Assembly (NCBI RefSeq): GCF_028278985.1
Contig: NZ_JANQTA010000002.1
Location: forward strand, 100,397-164,396
Source of the DNA: Candidatus Nitrosopumilus sp.
GTDB lineage: Archaea; Thermoproteota; Nitrososphaeria; Nitrososphaerales; Nitrosopumilaceae
Length of the DNA stretch: 64,000 nucleotides
Direction: 5' to 3'
Under the pieces are notes generated by a model that was not told the DNA's origin, did no database searches, and worked only from the letters and a program-made list of their open reading frames with translations. The translations under genes and the position numbers were made by a program. This document shows, in pieces, positions 33,922 through 42,164 of this stretch. How positions within the stretch are numbered: position 1 is the stretch's first letter; every line of letters starts with the position of its first letter.

Positions 33922-35310
33922 ATGATCATACAAGATACATTATCAAACACGGAACAAGAATTAGATATTTCAAAAAAACTACGAATTTACCTTTGCGGAG
34001 TTACAGTTTATGACGAATCACATATAGGACATGCTAGAACAATAATTGTTTTTGATGTATTAAGGAAATACATAGAGCAAAAAAATGTAGAGGTTGAATT
34101 CATACAAAATTTTACTGACGTAGATGATAAGATCATCAATAGGGCTTCAAAAGAAAATACATCAGCTGAAGAAATCAGTACAAGATACATTGAAAATTAT
34201 TTTAAGGATTTTGATGGACTAAATGTCAAAAGAGCCACAAATTATCCCAAAGCTACTGAGCATATTGATGACATCATAGAATTCATTGAAAAATTAATCC
34301 AAAAAGGAGTTGCCTATGAATCAAAAAACGGAGTATATTTTTCAGTGTCTAAATTTCCAGAGTATGGTAAATTATCTAAAAAGAAAATTGACGAGTTGCA
34401 AACCGGGGCAAGAATCGAAATAGACGATGCAAAAAAAGATCCATTAGATTTTGCAGTATGGAAATTTTCAGATATAGAGCCAATATGGGATAGTCCTTGG
34501 GGCAAAGGCAGACCTGGTTGGCACATTGAATGTTCTGCAATGAGTATAAAGTATCTAGGGGAAAATTTTGACATTCATGGTGGTGGAAGAGATCTAATTT
34601 TCCCACACCACGAAAATGAAATCGCACAATCAGAGTCATGTACCGGAATATCATTTGCAAAAACTTGGATGCATGTAGGAATGGTTACCATCGAAGGAGA
34701 AAAAATGTCAAAATCATTGGGCAATATCAAATCAATTAAACATGTCTTAGAAAACTGGGGACCTAATATTATCAGACTATTTTGCTTATCAGGTCATTAT
34801 TCAAAACCAATTGATTATTCTGAAGAGTTGCTAAAAGAAAATCTTACAAAGTGGAGACAAGCTGAAACTTGCTATTTTGAATTAATTCACGCTGAAGAAC
34901 AAGAAGGAGAAGATGCAGTAGACATCATCAAACAAAACAGAGAGAATTTTGATAATGCATTAGATGATGACCTAAACACTCACTTAGCATTATCAGCATT
35001 CTTCCAACTTGTTAAGGAAACAAACAGAATGGCAGCAGATGGCGTCCTTAACAAATTCAATGCAGATAACATTATGAAAGAATTCCAAAGAATGTCTCAA
35101 ATTCTAGGATTACAAACTCCCGAAATAACATCAGCAGAAAAAGAAGAAATCGATTCATTGATTTTGAAACGTGAAGAGTTAAGAAAAGAAAAGCACTTTG
35201 AGGAAGCAGATAAAATTAGAGATAAAATTAATGAAATGAATATCGAATTAATTGATCATAAAGGAAAAACTATCTGGGTAAGAAAAGAAAAAATCAAAGC
35301 AGATTCTTAG
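33922..35310 (+). CDS. cysS: cysteinyl-tRNA synthetase
   Basis: The 462-residue class I synthetase has the zinc ligand YLCGVTVYD, the HIGH motif (SHIGHAR), WHIECSAM, the zinc HxxxE in GGRDLIFPHHENEIAQSE and KMSKSLGN. ATG at 33922, one base after the nadE stop, is chosen over an in-frame ATG inside nadE (33877), because the conserved start of the catalytic domain follows closely. It loads tRNA-Cys in the cytosol. Confidence 0.95.
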   Translation: MIIQDTLSNTEQELDISKKLRIYLCGVTVYDESHIGHARTIIVFDVLRKYIEQKNVEVEFIQNFTDVDDKIINRASKENTSAEEISTRYIENYFKDFDGLNVKRATNYPKATEHIDDIIEFIEKLIQKGVAYESKNGVYFSVSKFPEYGKLSKKKIDELQTGARIEIDDAKKDPLDFAVWKFSDIEPIWDSPWGKGRPGWHIECSAMSIKYLGENFDIHGGGRDLIFPHHENEIAQSESCTGISFAKTWMHVGMVTIEGEKMSKSLGNIKSIKHVLENWGPNIIRLFCLSGHYSKPIDYSEELLKENLTKWRQAETCYFELIHAEEQEGEDAVDIIKQNRENFDNALDDDLNTHLALSAFFQLVKETNRMAADGVLNKFNADNIMKEFQRMSQILGLQTPEITSAEKEEIDSLILKREELRKEKHFEEADKIRDKINEMNIELIDHKGKTIWVRKEKIKADS

Positions 35311-35418
35311 TTAAGAGAACCAAAATTTTTTACAATTACTGCAACGATGCATTGCTTCAGAGTCAGGTTCCATGTAATGATTTTTAGAGCCACATGTAGG
35401 ACATAATTCCTCATCCAA
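35311..35418 (-). CDS. 35-residue zinc-ribbon microprotein
   Basis: A short frame on the minus strand starts at TTG (35418), since a stop lies a few codons upstream and no ATG is available. It has two clean cysteine pairs: ELCPTCGSKNH and HRCSNCKKFWFS. Spacing suits a one-zinc ribbon. It abuts the cysS stop in convergent direction. It resembles the microprotein at 24410 only in general plan. Function unknown. Confidence 0.5.
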   Translation of the reverse strand: MDEELCPTCGSKNHYMEPDSEAMHRCSNCKKFWFS

Positions 35419-35569
35419 TGCTAGATATCCCTCATTCTCATTGAATAATCATAATGAAATATTTTATCAGGAGTAATTTCAATTGCGACTTCAGTTTTTA
35501 CATTTTTTTCAAAATTTTAGATAAAATAGACTCTTTGTCACCAAGATATTTTTAATCATATTATTTGTA

Positions 35570-36193
35570 ATGATTTTTTGTCTCAGTCCAGCTTATGCCC
35601 ATAAACTAATTTCACATGACGGTTCACATATAGAAAAAGAACTTGCGCTAGAAATTCCAGATCATAAGATTTCTTGGGCAATTTACGACAATTTAGGCGT
35701 AAATGAAGCAAAATACTATACTTTTGAGGCCAAAAAAGGAGATTCATTTTATGCCAGCATCGTAGTTCCCAAGATAATTGGATTAGAAGAGTATTCACCT
35801 ACAATGATTGTTACAAATGAAAAAATGACATTTACAGAAAAAATTCTATATGAAGGAAATTTTCCAAGTAAAGAATTCTATGAGCCCTTTGGTCAAGTAA
35901 CCTATTGGGAAAGACAAGAAGTAAATTTTGAACTTCCAAATGATGGAAAATATTTCATAATAGTAATTGATGAAAAGAATCAAAATGGAAAATATAGTTT
36001 AGCTGTTGGAACAATTGAAGATTTTTCAGCATTAGATTTTGTTACAGTTTTACCAACAGCATGGTTACAAACAAAATTATTTGTAAATGATTTTAATGCA
36101 GTAATTATTTTCTTTAGTGTTTGTTCATCCATAATTTTAATTCCAATTATCATATACAAAATAAAAAAACAAAAATTAGTTCAAACTAATTAG
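35570..36193 (+). CDS. secreted or membrane-anchored hypothetical protein
   Basis: The 207-residue protein begins with a short signal-like segment (MIFCLSPAYAHK, perhaps truncated by start choice). A beta-rich extracellular domain with YYTFEAKKGDSFYASIVVP follows, resembling jelly-roll sensing or binding domains, and a C-terminal membrane helix (about 178-197) with a basic tail stays inside. The domain faces the outside. No family name is assigned. Confidence 0.55.
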   Translation: MIFCLSPAYAHKLISHDGSHIEKELALEIPDHKISWAIYDNLGVNEAKYYTFEAKKGDSFYASIVVPKIIGLEEYSPTMIVTNEKMTFTEKILYEGNFPSKEFYEPFGQVTYWERQEVNFELPNDGKYFIIVIDEKNQNGKYSLAVGTIEDFSALDFVTVLPTAWLQTKLFVNDFNAVIIFFSVCSSIILIPIIIYKIKKQKLVQTN

Positions 36194-36292
36194 TACAAAC
36201 TAATAATTTTTGTTCCTAAAAAAATTAGGAGAGTCTAATTAGTTTCATCTAATTTTCAGAGTGTTTAATAGAATAAAAAATAAAATAGATAC

Positions 36293-36577
36293 ATGAACGC
36301 ATGGAATAAATTTTGGAAATGGTATGAAAACAAAATTCTTGGAAGCATTATTGTTATTGCAATAATACAATTCATTCAAGTTCCACATATGATTTGGAAT
36401 GCAGACATTATGTTAGAAGCAGGACTTGTTTCAAGAGTTCATCCAGTGATTGACTGGTTTTTGTATGGAGTTGATTTGATTGAAATTGTTTCAATTGTAA
36501 ATGTTGGAATGATTATGTTCAGTCTTATCAAAAAGAAAAGAGAAGAGAAAAAGAATATTGTAGCCTCTGCTGCATAA
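36293..36577 (+). CDS. small two-helix membrane protein
   Basis: This 94-residue protein has two membrane helices (about 15-32 and 60-80), aromatic residues at the N-terminus (WNKFWKWYENK) and a basic C-terminal tail (KKKREEKK). No family is recognised. It converges with the mscS gene with a 1-bp gap. Confidence 0.55.
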   Translation: MNAWNKFWKWYENKILGSIIVIAIIQFIQVPHMIWNADIMLEAGLVSRVHPVIDWFLYGVDLIEIVSIVNVGMIMFSLIKKKREEKKNIVASAA

Positions 36578-36578
36578 T

Positions 36579-37406
36579 CTACTCTTTTGCTTCCCAAATA
36601 ACACGTTGTGGGAAAGGAATCTCAATTCCGGTTTTGTCTAATGCCCGCTTAACAGTGGTCAGCAAAATTGGTTGAGCTTGACTCCAGTCATCTCTTGGGT
36701 GCCATACCAATACCTGGATATTTACGCTCGAATCACCCAATTCTTCAACTCGAAATTCAGGTTCAGGAACCATTAACACAAAAGGCATGGTCATCCTAAT
36801 CTCATTTTTTATGGCAGCAATGGCCTGTTCTATGTCATCTTTGTATGCGATACCAACCATTGCTTCTGCTCTTCTTACAGTGGAAGATGTCAATGAACGA
36901 ATGTTGGATGTAAAGAATTTTTCATTAGGGATTCTAATGACAGTACCATCAAATTTCCTAACACGACTTGAAAAAGTTCCAATATCTAAAAGAGTTCCAG
37001 ATATTCCCATGTCAGGAATTTGTAATGTGTCGCCATGCTTTGCGGGCTTTTCAACCATCAAGAAAACTCCAGAAATTAAATTAGATACAACGGATTGGGT
37101 TGCAAATCCAATCACTACTGCAAAGATTCCACCAGCAACTAGCAGACCAGAAAGATCAAGACCTTGACTTGACGTAAATGTAAGAAATGCAATAATTATA
37201 ATTCCAAAATAAATTATCTTGCTAAGATTTTTTGCAGTATCTTGAGGTAATGTTGGTGCATAGTATTTGTAAAATATCATCTTTGCAATTTTTGCAACAA
37301 TTATTCCAACTGCCATAATTATTCCACCAATCAATAGTGAAAGAACAGTTAAACCACCAACAATCTCTATTTCAGATAAACTTTGTAAGAAATCCAAAGG
37401 AGTCAT
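36579..37406 (-). CDS. mscS: MscS-family mechanosensitive channel
   Basis: The 275-residue protein has three N-terminal membrane helices. The pore helix region is GLLVAGGIFAVVIGFATQS, with the glycine/alanine pattern of TM3. The beta domain (GDTLQIPDMGISGTLLDIG; RIPNEKFF) and the alpha/beta C-terminal cage follow. It releases solutes on hypo-osmotic shock. Its start overlaps the stop of the DUF432 gene by 4 bp, so both are cotranslated. Confidence 0.93.
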   Translation of the reverse strand: MTPLDFLQSLSEIEIVGGLTVLSLLIGGIIMAVGIIVAKIAKMIFYKYYAPTLPQDTAKNLSKIIYFGIIIIAFLTFTSSQGLDLSGLLVAGGIFAVVIGFATQSVVSNLISGVFLMVEKPAKHGDTLQIPDMGISGTLLDIGTFSSRVRKFDGTVIRIPNEKFFTSNIRSLTSSTVRRAEAMVGIAYKDDIEQAIAAIKNEIRMTMPFVLMVPEPEFRVEELGDSSVNIQVLVWHPRDDWSQAQPILLTTVKRALDKTGIEIPFPQRVIWEAKE

Positions 37407-38158
37407 TCTAAACCCATCTCCACAGTTGTGTGTTTAGAAAACGTTTCCCATGTAGGAGATTCTATCCAATCAGTTTGGATTTTTTCTGGTTGAACATCAG
37501 CTACACTAACAACAGCTCGCTTTTTCAAAGTTACTTTTAGTCCATCAAGTATTGCTTTTGAATCATCATAGTAAACAGAATGGTCAGTGATTGGGAAAAT
37601 TACTTTACTAAAATTTTGACCAGTATTCAAACTGTTTTCAATTAGAATTTTCATTACTCCTTCAACATATGAGATTGAATCAGACATGTCAGTGGCTAAA
37701 CTAACTTCTGCTAATTTACACAACGTTCCAGTATCAGGAGGACCATACAATCCAAATCTAGAGTTTAGGGGATTACATGTTACCCAATCAAGAGATTCAC
37801 GGTGCTGGTCATGAATTAGAAATATACCAATTTCAATTGGGCAATGAACATAGATGGTTGCAGCAGAGTCTTCGCTTAGATAAATTTCCTTATCAAATTT
37901 CAAAAAGACATAGTTTGTTCGTCTTGCAGGATGATTTAGAGGCCTAATTGGAGCCAATTCAATTTGGATTTGATTAGATTTTGCAGGGATCATCTTTTCA
38001 GAAACATTTCCTTCAGAATCAGCCCTAGAATAGAAAAATGCATTTTCACTTACTCGTTCAAATTTTATCGATATATTTGGCAGGAATAAGTCTAGTCGTT
38101 CAGAGACATCATAAACACCATATTTTGAAAATTCATTTGACGAATCATCTGTACTCAT
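37403..38158 (-). CDS. DUF432 family protein linked to MscS
   Basis: The 251-residue soluble protein matches archaeal DUF432: PIRPLNHPARRTNYVFLKF, ATIYVHCPIEIGIFL and FGLYGPPDTGTLCKL. The function is unknown, but the family is often next to mechanosensitive channels. Here it overlaps mscS in an ATGA arrangement, which suggests an accessory or regulatory role at the channel. No membrane segment is predicted. Confidence 0.75.
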   Translation of the reverse strand: MSTDDSSNEFSKYGVYDVSERLDLFLPNISIKFERVSENAFFYSRADSEGNVSEKMIPAKSNQIQIELAPIRPLNHPARRTNYVFLKFDKEIYLSEDSAATIYVHCPIEIGIFLIHDQHRESLDWVTCNPLNSRFGLYGPPDTGTLCKLAEVSLATDMSDSISYVEGVMKILIENSLNTGQNFSKVIFPITDHSVYYDDSKAILDGLKVTLKKRAVVSVADVQPEKIQTDWIESPTWETFSKHTTVEMGLE

Positions 38159-38243
38159 TTCCCAATATTTTTGTAAAAATCTAGGATTTATGCCCTATCA
38201 TTTGAAGGGATCTAAATGGATCAAAAATAAAAAAGGAGTATTG

Positions 38244-39140
38244 TTACTCCAGTGGGAGAGGTACGTTGGTACTTCCAAATTGTTCGTTGATTCTAAAGAT
38301 GTATGACTTTGAAGGGTCATATTCAAATTGAGTTCCACCATATCCAATGTTTGGACCAAAAAGAATATTGAATTCTCTAGAATCTGCAGGATTTAGAACA
38401 ATTTGACCACTTGTAAAGTCCATTCCAGAATATTTGAAGGATTTAGAACCATCCCAAACATCATAACTACAGATTGATGGACTTGTACAATTTAGTGCAA
38501 CAATATCAGAACTATTGTTTTCTGCTAGCATTCTAATTGATAAGATTGGTTGACCAGTTGGACTGATTTCAAATTCATTTCCTTCAGATCCAATTCCTTT
38601 CCAATAGTAAGTAATTGGTCCTACAACAAATTTTTCAGCATTCTGTTTGTATTGATAAACAGTAATTGCTTGTTTAACTGGTTTTTCACAATCAATTCGT
38701 TTGTATGCTTTGGTTATTTCAGAGCATTTTTCAAGTTCTGCTTCAAGAGCAGCGAGTTCTGAATCAGATGAAGTATCACTCATCGATTCCTGAGATTCAT
38801 CACTGGTTGAAACAGAAATCAAACCAAGGGACATTAGATGTTGAACTCCATTTACAAATTCACCATCAGAAATGGTTCCATCTGCCCACCATGCTGCACT
38901 GTTTTTAACCCAAGCTGGAACTCCATCAGAGGTTTCAGAAGATACTGTGGTTGGAGGAACTTGAATTATTCCATCACTAATCAAAAATGAAATTCCTGTG
39001 AGGAATTCTGATTCAGAAATGGTTCCATCTGCCCACCAACCTGCATTATTCTTTACCCATCCTGGAACTTCGGCATAAGCATAAGATGCTGTTGAAGCAA
39101 CTAGAAGAATTGCTGCGATTGCGGTAATTGCGGTTTTCAT
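38244..39140 (-). CDS. secreted protein with two WW-type repeats
   Basis: The 298-residue protein has a signal peptide (to about residue 23, ending SYAYAEVP). Two 33-40-residue repeats follow: VPGWVKNNAGWWADGTISES and VPAWVKNSAAWWADGTISDG, each continuing to EF-x2-G-x3-LIS-x-G-I. A beta-rich C-terminal domain follows an acidic linker. The repeat also occurs in proteins at 50530 and 58255. A TATA box (TATATA, 39163-39168) lies 26 bp before the start, with a palindrome GCAAATTTGC between them. Three copies of CTAGTGGTAAA lie directly upstream. Confidence 0.7.
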   Translation of the reverse strand: MKTAITAIAAILLVASTASYAYAEVPGWVKNNAGWWADGTISESEFLTGISFLISDGIIQVPPTTVSSETSDGVPAWVKNSAAWWADGTISDGEFVNGVQHLMSLGLISVSTSDESQESMSDTSSDSELAALEAELEKCSEITKAYKRIDCEKPVKQAITVYQYKQNAEKFVVGPITYYWKGIGSEGNEFEISPTGQPILSIRMLAENNSSDIVALNCTSPSICSYDVWDGSKSFKYSGMDFTSGQIVLNPADSREFNILFGPNIGYGGTQFEYDPSKSYIFRINEQFGSTNVPLPLE

Positions 39141-39144
39141 TAAT

Positions 39145-39154
39145 GCAAATTTGC
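39145..39154. promoter_or_regulatory. palindrome GCAAATTTGC between TATA box and start
   Basis: A perfect 10-bp palindrome sits between the minus-strand TATA box (39163-39168) and the ATG at 39140. This is a position where a bound protein would block initiation. Confidence 0.3.
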
Positions 39155-39170
39155 GTTCATTGTATATAAG

Positions 39171-39223
39171 CTAGTGGTAAAAATCAAACTAGTGGTAAAA
39201 ATAGGATTTTACTAGTGGTAAAC
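39171..39223. promoter_or_regulatory. three direct repeats of CTAGTGGTAAA
   Basis: Copies begin at 39171, 39189 and 39212; the first two are identical over 14 bp (CTAGTGGTAAAAAT). They lie between the divergent secreted WW-repeat gene and the DUF1722 gene. The first copy is next to the minus-strand TATA box, and the third is about 20 bp before the plus-strand TATA box (TTTATATG, 39243-39250). The motif recurs at 43591-43658, next to the CarH-like gene. Confidence 0.6.
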
Positions 39224-39272
39224 GAAAAAAAGAGATTCCCGCTTTATATGTAAACAGAATCGAACATCATAA

Positions 39273-39806
39273 GTGACTGAAAAACAAATGACAGTAAAGG
39301 AAAACATCCACAGATTAAGTGAAAAAGAAATCACTGATTTCATTATGGAAAGATTTGCAGAAGTAAAAAAATCCAGTAAAATAAAGGACCTAGTTTCATT
39401 TCAAGCAATGAACAAGTATATGATCATGTCAAAGGATCAAGAGCAGTTAAAAATACTTGGAAACATTGTTGCAAAATACAAAAAAGGCAAAATCAAAGAA
39501 ATTATCGGAGAATATGAAATTCATCTGAATAAGGCATTAGTTAATGCGCCTACAACCAAAACTCATGCAAATGTCATATTGCATATTTTTGGATATTTCT
39601 CAAAATACTTTAGTCAAAACGAGAAAGAAGTATTTTTCAAACTGCTTGAGGAATTTAAAGAAGATAAAATTACAATTGGAAAAACGCTAGCAGAAATTAA
39701 TCCAATTATTTACAGATTCAACAATACGTATCTAGCAAGTCAAACATACTTTTTGCTTTACTCTGATCCTCAACCAGGAAATATTTTTTCATTTTTATCA
39801 AAATAG
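39273..39806 (+). CDS. DUF1722 (YbgA-like) protein
   Basis: The 177-residue protein fits DUF1722: NKYMIMSKDQEQLKILGNIV, then HANVILHIFGYFSKYFS, KEVFFKLLEEFK and the end YLASQTYFLLYSDPQP. In bacteria this domain is found near photolyase genes and in LitR/CarH-controlled light-responsive clusters. The function is not established. GTG at 39273 lies 27 bp after a TATA box, so the mRNA is leaderless. Three repeat operators lie upstream. Confidence 0.82.
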   Translation: MTEKQMTVKENIHRLSEKEITDFIMERFAEVKKSSKIKDLVSFQAMNKYMIMSKDQEQLKILGNIVAKYKKGKIKEIIGEYEIHLNKALVNAPTTKTHANVILHIFGYFSKYFSQNEKEVFFKLLEEFKEDKITIGKTLAEINPIIYRFNNTYLASQTYFLLYSDPQPGNIFSFLSK

Positions 39807-40964
39807 CTAGAAAAAGTCCGACATTGTAGTTTGCTTCAAAAGTCTAGAGATATTTCCATGAGATAGCCATTCATTTTTGCTAATGCTTAATTTGCCTGAA
39901 GCAACATCCAGAGCAGCTTCAAAACTATCTACAATGATAGGAGACTGATTCATTGCTTCTCGTATTCCCTCCCTTACCTGCCAAACCCCAACAGGAATAG
40001 CATACTCAGGTCGGATTTCTCTTAAAATTACGACACCAGCTTGCAGATGATTTTTTTCTAAATATTCCAAAACGCCTAATTTTGCAGCAAAATAGGCTCC
40101 AGCTATTGCAGGAGAATGATCTATTCCACGTGCATCCTCAAAGTCAGAACCAAATCCCAAAACTCCGTTTGAATACCAGGCTTCAATCATTTCGTAAACC
40201 CACCTGTGAGGGAATAAAATGACGCTAAAATAATTCCCCAAATGAGAATAGAAGAATACTCGACAAGAATCAATTAAAGAATATCCCAAAACAGATTCTT
40301 GAAGAGATTTTGAAATAATATCATCAGTGGCAGTAATACTCCATCTTGTTGGAACAAGTTTTCTTTTTTGACCCATCATTCCAATGCTAAAGCATTTTTG
40401 AATTTTAGAAATATCAATTCCAGAATTATATAGATTTACAATTGCATCTTGAGCTTTTAGATCCTTATCATAGAACACTTTCTCAATAGGTTTTACAGCT
40501 GAAGTGGAAGAGAATTTTGCAGATGTCAATTCCCCAATTGGACCAAAGGGCGCACTTTCACCATCTAGTGAAACATTGGAGGAAATTACTTTTGAAAAAG
40601 ACAGTTCAGAATCAGTAGGTTTTGAAGACATTGAAAATTCTTGGAGATTTTCAATGTATTTTCCATCAGTCTGTTCAATCGGGATCTTTTGAATTCCCCG
40701 TACTAGATTCAATCTAAAATTAACTATTTCTTCTAATGACTTGCCTTTCCATTTTTCAGGGGCATCAAGCAAACTCGTATCACCGTGAACAGGTGGAACC
40801 ATTGGTCCCACAAACACTTTGGGATAGCTATAAGAGCCAACAAAAACCGAAGGAGGACTAGTTCCAGAAACAGAATCAGAGGAATACAAATTTGCATATT
40901 TAGAAAGTGTCTCATGCCATTTTGTCAAAATGGAACGGCGAATCTCTTGAGAATCCGAAGACAT
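39807..40964 (-). CDS. nreA: DNA repair protein NreA
   Basis: The 385-residue protein matches the archaeal Nre family (DUF650/DUF651): PSVFVGSYSYPKVFVGPM near the start, then the PEKWKGKSLEEIV region, and REIRPEYAIPVGVWQVREG near the end. It ends in KQTTMSDFF, a PCNA-interacting peptide (QxxMxxFF), a known trait of NreA. In Haloferax NreA takes part in DNA damage tolerance. Many NreA proteins have an N-terminal zinc finger, and none is seen here. It converges with the DUF1722 gene. Confidence 0.85.
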   Translation of the reverse strand: MSSDSQEIRRSILTKWHETLSKYANLYSSDSVSGTSPPSVFVGSYSYPKVFVGPMVPPVHGDTSLLDAPEKWKGKSLEEIVNFRLNLVRGIQKIPIEQTDGKYIENLQEFSMSSKPTDSELSFSKVISSNVSLDGESAPFGPIGELTSAKFSSTSAVKPIEKVFYDKDLKAQDAIVNLYNSGIDISKIQKCFSIGMMGQKRKLVPTRWSITATDDIISKSLQESVLGYSLIDSCRVFFYSHLGNYFSVILFPHRWVYEMIEAWYSNGVLGFGSDFEDARGIDHSPAIAGAYFAAKLGVLEYLEKNHLQAGVVILREIRPEYAIPVGVWQVREGIREAMNQSPIIVDSFEAALDVASGKLSISKNEWLSHGNISRLLKQTTMSDFF

Positions 40965-41063
40965 TGATTTTCATGCCTAAATTGAGCCTATTAAAGTGAC
41001 TAATTAGCAAAATTGACGATTAGTGAACGGATGATGTTTAAAGGATAATTTAGAAAAAACAGC

Positions 41064-41993
41064 ATGAGAGTAAATAGAATTGTTTCATTTCTTCCCAGTG
41101 CAACTGAATTATTATTTGAGTTTGGAATAGGAGAGAAACTACTAGGAGTAACTCATGAGTGCAAATATCCTAAGGAAGCAATTACAAAACCTCAAGTAAT
41201 TAGTTCAATAGTTGACTCAGAAAATTTATCCAGTAAAGAAATTGACAAAGTTACATGTACATTACTTTCAGAAGGAAAAGATATTTTTCAAATTAATGAA
41301 GAAAATCTCAAAAAAGCAAATCCTGATCTAATTATATCACAAGAAACATGTGAGGTTTGTGCCGCGTATACAAATCAGGTTAACAAAGCAGTTCAGATTT
41401 TAGAGAAAAAACCTGAATTGCATTCTATGGACCCTCATAATGTTCAAGAGATAATCGAATCAGTGACAAAATTAGGTGAAATTTTAGAATTAGAAAACAA
41501 GGCAAAAGAAATTACCAAAGGATTAGAAAATAGAATTGAAGAAATTAAAAAAATTAAAAGTGATTCGCAATTAAAAGTGGTAGTAATTGAATGGATGGAA
41601 CCATTTTTTACTGCAGGTCATTGGGTACCAGAAATGATTGAAATCGTAGGAGGTAAAAATATGATCAGTAAAACTGGAGAGCATTCAAGAAGAATGGACT
41701 TTGAAGAGATTTCAAAAGCAATGCCAGATTTGATAATCCTAATGCCATGTGGATTTGATACAAAGCGAACAATTTCAGAATATGAAAAAATATTGATGAA
41801 TGATGAAAAATGGAATTCGCTAGAGGCTGTAAAAAAGAACCAAGTTTATGCAGTTGATGCAAATTCATTTTTCAGCAAACCAAGTATTAGAACAATAGAA
41901 GGAATCGAGATACTAGCAAAAATCATGAATCCATCAAAAACAGAAAATTTGAAAGTTTCAGAAGAGTCATTTTCAAGAATCATCAAAAAATGA
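41064..41993 (+). CDS. BtuF-like periplasmic-binding-fold protein
   Basis: The 309-residue protein has the class III substrate-binding fold of BtuF/FhuD: IVSFLPSATELLFEFGIGEKLLGVTHEC at the N-terminus, then a long helix, and a C-terminal lobe (VVVIEWMEPFFTAGHWVPEM). There is no signal peptide or lipobox and no adjacent ABC transporter. It could be a cytosolic binder of cobalamin or another corrinoid. That would fit the B12-sensor gene 1.7 kb away, which is inference. Confidence 0.75.
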   Translation: MRVNRIVSFLPSATELLFEFGIGEKLLGVTHECKYPKEAITKPQVISSIVDSENLSSKEIDKVTCTLLSEGKDIFQINEENLKKANPDLIISQETCEVCAAYTNQVNKAVQILEKKPELHSMDPHNVQEIIESVTKLGEILELENKAKEITKGLENRIEEIKKIKSDSQLKVVVIEWMEPFFTAGHWVPEMIEIVGGKNMISKTGEHSRRMDFEEISKAMPDLIILMPCGFDTKRTISEYEKILMNDEKWNSLEAVKKNQVYAVDANSFFSKPSIRTIEGIEILAKIMNPSKTENLKVSEESFSRIIKK

Positions 41994-42069
41994 ATCTAGG
42001 CTCGAAAATACAGATTGTAACAAAAAATAACACACTACAGGTTATGTTTATTTTTGATTAAGAAATTAC

Positions 42070-42162
42070 ATGGCAAAGACCCTCGTAGGAGAATCAAGTA
42101 TGGATGATTTGTTAAAAAGGACAAATGAGATTATGGCCAAAATTAAAGAAGAGATTCAATAA
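42070..42162 (+). CDS. 30-residue microprotein
   Basis: The ATG at 42070 lies about 24 bp after a TATA-like GTTTATTTTT, so it could be a leaderless gene of its own. The peptide ends with MDDLLKRTNEIMAKIKEEIQ, which parallels the 27-residue peptide at 27012. It is predicted to be a single amphipathic helix. Its function is unknown. Confidence 0.45.
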   Translation: MAKTLVGESSMDDLLKRTNEIMAKIKEEIQ

Positions 42163-42164
42163 TC

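Noticed and set aside
36223..36240. AATTAG-GAGAGT-CTAATT hairpin as a terminator
   Set aside because: Only 6-bp AT-rich stem without a T tract; likely chance.
39171..39223. Direct repeats as a mini-CRISPR
   Set aside because: Units are only 11-14 bp with 18-23 bp spacing, next to TATA boxes; operators explain them better.
41020..41035. GATTAGTGAACGG upstream of the BtuF-like gene as an operator copy
   Set aside because: Only the TAGTG core matches and it is single; too weak to include.
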